This document shows positions 6,572-9,695 of a stretch of DNA of 9,695 nucleotides, piece by piece. The notes below the pieces were generated by a model, which was not told the DNA's origin, ran no database searches, and was given only the letters and a program-made list of their open reading frames with translations. Every line of letters starts with the position of its first letter. Position 1 is the stretch's first letter. The stretch is from Bacteroidales bacterium (GTDB lineage Bacteria; Bacteroidota; Bacteroidia; Bacteroidales; JAADGE01), in assembly GCA_026987795.1 (NCBI GenBank), contig JALSMF010000380.1:1-9695 (forward strand), given 5' to 3'. Both the position numbers and the translations under genes were made by a program.

Positions 6572-7987
6572 ATGAAAAAACTTAATTTATTGTTAGCTTT
6601 AGCTTTTACAGTTCTTTTGACAGGCAATATTTTTGCTCAGGAAGAAAAAAAAGAAGAAGAAAAGAAAAGCGAATTTACCGTTAATGCGGAGTTCAGACCG
6701 AGAACGGAATTCAGTCACGGATATAAATCTCCCGTGTTAAAATATTCCGTTCCTAATGAGTACACATATCCCGGCAGTTTGGCTACAAGCCAGAGAACCC
6801 GTATAGGATTTAATTACAAATATGATAAAATTAAATTCGGTCTTCAACTTCAGGATATAAGAACTTGGGGCAGCCAGGCTCAACTGACTGCCGATGATAC
6901 GAATGATATGTTTGTGCATCAGGCGTGGGGCGAAATAAACTTTACGGATAAATTTTCACTGAAAGCCGGACGTATGGAACTTGTTTACGACGATCACAGA
7001 ATCTTAGGAAGTGTAGGATGGGCTCAGCAGGCTCGTTCTCACGATTTGGCTCTTTTTAAATATGAAGGAAACATTAAAGTTCATCTCGGTATAGCATATC
7101 ACGGAGGTCCTTTTACCGGAAATGATGCATACAAAGCAATGCAGTTTTTATGGATAAACGGAAAAGCTGCTGATTTCGGATACAGTATTTTAGCTTTGAA
7201 TAACGGCGTAGCCGAAAGAGGATATTGGGGACCCGTTGCTCAAGTTGCCGAGTCAAATGCTTACAGTCAAATTCTCGGAGGAAGATTTACATATCAGTTA
7301 GGAGATTTAAATCTGGCATTGAATTCTTATTATCAAACAGGAAAAAAAGCTGCTGACTGGATTGACCCTGCCAGCTTACCGACCGGGCTTACAGCCGAAG
7401 ACCTCGGATATGAAGAAAAATCAGGGCAAGGACAAAAAATAGCTGCTTATAATTTTGCTTTTGATGCAATGTATAAAATATCTGACGGTCTGAAAATAGG
7501 AGCCGGTTACGAAATACTGTCAGGAAATGATTTAACTGATGTAAACAGAACCGATGAAAATGCTTTTACGCCGCTTTACGGAACAAATCATAAATTTAAC
7601 GGCTGGATGGATTATTTCTATGTAGGAAATCACGGAAGCAGCATAGGTTTACAGGATATTAATCTTAAAATATTATATAAAAACGGACCTTTCTTTGCAA
7701 AACTTATTCCGCATTACTTTTTACCTGCCGGAAAAGGAACTTACACAGACGTAAATGCCGTAACTCACGATATAGGAGCACTCGGAACGGAAGTGGATTT
7801 TGTGGTAGGATATAATATTATTCCTAAAACAGCAAATATACAGTTCGGATATTCTCAAATGTTTGCAACCGAAAGTATGTACGGACTTAAAGGTGTTGTT
7901 CCTACGACTGATAATCCGATGGGAACAAATAACTGGATTTGGGCAATGATTGTTATAAAACCTACATTATTCAAATCAGTAAAATAA
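6572..7987 (+). CDS. Outer-membrane beta-barrel protein, alginate-export-like family
   Basis: A 471-aa protein with a Sec signal peptide (MKKLNLLLALAF, cleavage likely after NIFA at residue 22). A short Lys/Glu linker (24-34) follows, then a long series of amphipathic strands rich in aromatic residues. The mature start AEFRPRTEFSHGY and later segments (RTRIGFNYKY, KFGLQLQDIRTWG, FSLKAGRMELVYDDHRILG, GWAQQARSHD) are typical of the alginate-export-type porins common in Bacteroidota. The protein ends in alternating hydrophobic residues with a near-terminal Phe, as expected of a barrel. The gene lies 33 bp after napD on the same strand with no terminator between them, so it is probably part of the nap transcript. 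Transport of nitrate or nitrite is an inference from context; the substrate cannot be read from the sequence. Confidence 0.8.
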   Translation: MKKLNLLLALAFTVLLTGNIFAQEEKKEEEKKSEFTVNAEFRPRTEFSHGYKSPVLKYSVPNEYTYPGSLATSQRTRIGFNYKYDKIKFGLQLQDIRTWGSQAQLTADDTNDMFVHQAWGEINFTDKFSLKAGRMELVYDDHRILGSVGWAQQARSHDLALFKYEGNIKVHLGIAYHGGPFTGNDAYKAMQFLWINGKAADFGYSILALNNGVAERGYWGPVAQVAESNAYSQILGGRFTYQLGDLNLALNSYYQTGKKAADWIDPASLPTGLTAEDLGYEEKSGQGQKIAAYNFAFDAMYKISDGLKIGAGYEILSGNDLTDVNRTDENAFTPLYGTNHKFNGWMDYFYVGNHGSSIGLQDINLKILYKNGPFFAKLIPHYFLPAGKGTYTDVNAVTHDIGALGTEVDFVVGYNIIPKTANIQFGYSQMFATESMYGLKGVVPTTDNPMGTNNWIWAMIVIKPTLFKSVK

Positions 7988-8010
7988 AAAAGCTTTGAAA
8001 ATTTGACGAA

Positions 8011-8052
8011 AAAACGGCAAATTTGTATGTTAAAATATGAATTTGCCGTTTT
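8011..8052. terminator. Bidirectional rho-independent-type terminator
   Basis: A perfect 13-bp inverted repeat, AAAACGGCAAATT (8011-8023) and AATTTGCCGTTTT (8040-8052), with a 16-nt spacer. It lies between the convergent barrel and deacetylase genes. A T-rich tract follows the stem on the plus strand (8049-8062). On the minus strand the stem is followed by TTTTTTCGTC. It can therefore end both transcripts. The right arm overlaps the stop codon of the minus-strand gene (8051-8053). Confidence 0.85.
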
Positions 8053-9028
8053 ATTGTCTTTTTACGATTTCTTTTCCTGCTAATTTCTTTATAAGATACA
8101 GTAAATACTCTGTTTTAATATGTCTTTTTGCTGATAATCCGTATTTTTCAACAGGTATTCGCTGAATGTTACCGGCTGTGTAATCATCTTTTATACCGGC
8201 AGTTCCGAATGTAAAATCGGCAGTATTTCTCTCAAAAATTTTCTCAAAGAAAGTATTTTTTACACCGTTGTCGGTAAACGGAAATGCAAAAAGTTTGTCC
8301 TTTACATTAAATCTATCTCTAATAAAATTAATACTTTCTTCGGTTTGTCTTGTCTGCTCTTTTTCGCTTATTTCCGAAAACAGAGGGTGGTTTATGCTGT
8401 GTGCACCTGCTTTAAATCCCTGCGATATTAACTCTTCTGCCTGACTGCTTGAAAGATACGGTTTTTCAGTTTCAAGATATTTTTTGAAATTAATACCCGA
8501 AATTTCCGCTGCTTTATTTATAATATTTTCGTCCTTAAATTTCAGAGAAAGTATTTTTTTTATACAGTTTCTCTTTTTACAATTCAATAAATGTGAAATT
8601 TCGGGAGATAAACCGTCTTTTGCAATTTTATCAATAATCAGACTGATTTTACATTTAAAAAATAAATCTTTATTATCAATAAAAGCAGAATTAAGAAAGA
8701 AAATTGCCGGAATATTTCGTTTTCTTAAAATCGGTGCAACAATATCATAAACTTCAGAAAGTCCGTCGTCAAATGATAAAACAAAACCTTCTTTGTTTGC
8801 TTCGGGCGGAAAAGTTGTCGCCGAAAAATATTTTTGCAGAAAATCTAAATCTTTTTCAAACTGTTTGATACTTCTTACCGGATACAAATGCTTGATATGT
8901 GCCGGAGGATTATCGCTTACGATATGGTAAAACGGAAAAATTACGTTCTTTCCCGAAAGTTTTATTAAAACCTTTACGGGTATGAAAATCGAAAAAGAAG
9001 ATAATATTTTAAAAATAAGCTGTTTCAA
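8051..9028 (-). CDS. Polysaccharide deacetylase (NodB/CE4 family)
   Basis: A 325-aa protein with NodB-homology motifs. SFDDG (85-89) supplies the catalytic base Asp87 and metal ligand Asp88. HSINH (H210, H214) is the metal-binding HxxxH motif. FAFPF (247-251) is in the position of motif 3. The arginine usual in motif 3 and a clear LxH motif 5 are not seen. A helical insert of about 90 residues separates motifs 1 and 2. Residues 4-24 are hydrophobic and may anchor the protein in the membrane. Family knowledge: such enzymes remove N- or O-acetyl groups from cell-surface polysaccharides; the substrate here is unknown. The start is TTG at 9028-9026. No ATG occurs anywhere in the frame, and this TTG overlaps the rlmN stop as TTGA, suggesting translational coupling. 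The gene ends inside the terminator stem. Confidence 0.85.
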   Translation of the reverse strand: MKQLIFKILSSFSIFIPVKVLIKLSGKNVIFPFYHIVSDNPPAHIKHLYPVRSIKQFEKDLDFLQKYFSATTFPPEANKEGFVLSFDDGLSEVYDIVAPILRKRNIPAIFFLNSAFIDNKDLFFKCKISLIIDKIAKDGLSPEISHLLNCKKRNCIKKILSLKFKDENIINKAAEISGINFKKYLETEKPYLSSSQAEELISQGFKAGAHSINHPLFSEISEKEQTRQTEESINFIRDRFNVKDKLFAFPFTDNGVKNTFFEKIFERNTADFTFGTAGIKDDYTAGNIQRIPVEKYGLSAKRHIKTEYLLYLIKKLAGKEIVKRQ

Positions 9029-9695
9029 ATTTTATTTTTTTCAGACTCTTTTGTAGAAAGTAAACCGCAGGCAGCATCAATATCCTGTCCGCGTGAAGCT
9101 CGTATGGTTGCCGTTATTCCTTTTTCGTTTAATCTGTCTCTGAACTTTTCCGGTGTTTTATAATCCGTTCCTTTTAAGTCCGTTCCCGGTATTTCGTGAA
9201 AACGAATCAGGTTTACTCTTGCGTGGAAACCGTAAACCAACCGAGCCAATTCGTCGGCATGTTTCATACTGTCGTTAAAATTTTTAAAAATAATATATTC
9301 AAACGAAATACGCCTTTGTCTTCCGAAATCATGATTCTTGACAATTTTCAAAACTTCGCTTATCGGGTTTGTTTTTTGCACGGGCATAAGTCTTAATCGT
9401 TCCTTTTCAAACGGGGTATGAATACTTATAGCTAAGTGACACTTGCTTTCGTTTAAAAAACGCTTAATTCCGGAAATAATTCCGTTTGTTGATACGGTTA
9501 TCCGCTTCGGGGACCAGGCAAATCCCCAATCGGCAGTTAAAATTTCGATACTTTTCAGAACTTCATCTGTGTTGTCGAAAGGTTCGCCCATTCCCATGTA
9601 AACAATATTTGTCAATTTGTCAAATTCGGGCAAGCTTTTTATTTGATTCAAAATTTCATTTGCCGATAAATTTGCTTGAAAACCCTGTCTTCCTG
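9025..9695 (-). CDS. rlmN: 23S rRNA (adenine-2503-C2)/tRNA methyltransferase RlmN, 5' end cut by window edge
   Basis: Radical-SAM enzyme that methylates C2 of A2503 in 23S rRNA and of A37 in some tRNAs. The frame stays open to the right edge and reads GRQGFQANLSANEILNQI before MGMGEPFDN, so the gene begins outside the window. The CxxxCxxC Fe-S motif would lie just past the edge, directly before this segment. Visible family features are GMGEP (SAM binding), SPKRITVSTNG, LAISIHTP, LIRFHEIPG and the C-terminal RASRGQDIDAACG, whose Cys is the conserved methyl-carrying residue. About 222 residues are present of an expected 340-350, so roughly 120 N-terminal residues are missing. The wording resembles Bacteroidales RlmN and supports the host assignment. 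The gene is immediately upstream of the deacetylase and overlaps it by 4 bp. Confidence 0.95.
   Translation of the reverse strand, partial: GRQGFQANLSANEILNQIKSLPEFDKLTNIVYMGMGEPFDNTDEVLKSIEILTADWGFAWSPKRITVSTNGIISGIKRFLNESKCHLAISIHTPFEKERLRLMPVQKTNPISEVLKIVKNHDFGRQRRISFEYIIFKNFNDSMKHADELARLVYGFHARVNLIRFHEIPGTDLKGTDYKTPEKFRDRLNEKGITATIRASRGQDIDAACGLLSTKESEKNKI

Noticed and set aside
8484..8750. Plus-strand 88-codon frame opposite the deacetylase
   Set aside because: It covers the AT-rich helical insert of the deacetylase and has no recognisable domain or promoter.
9025..9651. rlmN as a complete gene starting at TTG 9651
   Set aside because: The open frame continues to the window edge with RlmN-specific residues (GRQGF...), so this TTG is internal.
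1..9695. tRNA, rRNA, CRISPR arrays, insertion sequences or attachment sites
   Set aside because: No repeated spacers, transposase fragments, tRNA-like folds or target-site duplications were seen, so the suspected nap transfer has no visible mobile-element scar.

Overview
The window looks like a chromosomal segment of a low-GC member of the Bacteroidota. Three things point there. Genes start after A/T-rich leaders (for example taaaATG, ttaaaaATG) with no Shine-Dalgarno sequence. The promoter region has a TAnnTTTG-type -7 element. The flanking RlmN, with its TIRASRGQDIDAACG C-terminus, reads like Bacteroidales RlmN.

Positions 1-170 are non-coding and hold the presumed promoter and operator region. 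From 171 to 6538, six plus-strand genes lie almost end to end as napA-napG-napH-napB-napL-napD, a periplasmic nitrate reductase operon. An alginate-export-type outer-membrane beta-barrel gene (6572-7987) follows after 33 bp, with no terminator in between. A strong bidirectional hairpin (8011-8052) closes the unit. On the minus strand, rlmN (cut by the right edge of the window) and a NodB-type polysaccharide deacetylase overlap by 4 bp and run convergently toward that hairpin.

Inferred working of the system: NapH (membrane quinol oxidase-type Fe-S protein) and NapG (periplasmic polyferredoxin) take electrons from menaquinol and pass them to the di-haem NapB. NapB reduces NapA, the Tat-exported Mo-bis-MGD/4Fe-4S catalytic subunit, which turns nitrate into nitrite in the periplasm. 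NapD is the NapA maturation and Tat-signal chaperone. NapL is a WD40/beta-propeller accessory protein of poorly defined role. The barrel protein may let nitrate or nitrite across the outer membrane. No napC or napF lies in the window.

The main point of interest is that gene order, NapL and the long (929 aa) NapA are those of the campylobacterial (epsilonproteobacterial) nap system, while the flanks and expression signals are Bacteroidota-like. NapB also appears to have become a lipoprotein. I see no clearly undescribed system; this is a known pathway in an unusual lineage with several local modifications.
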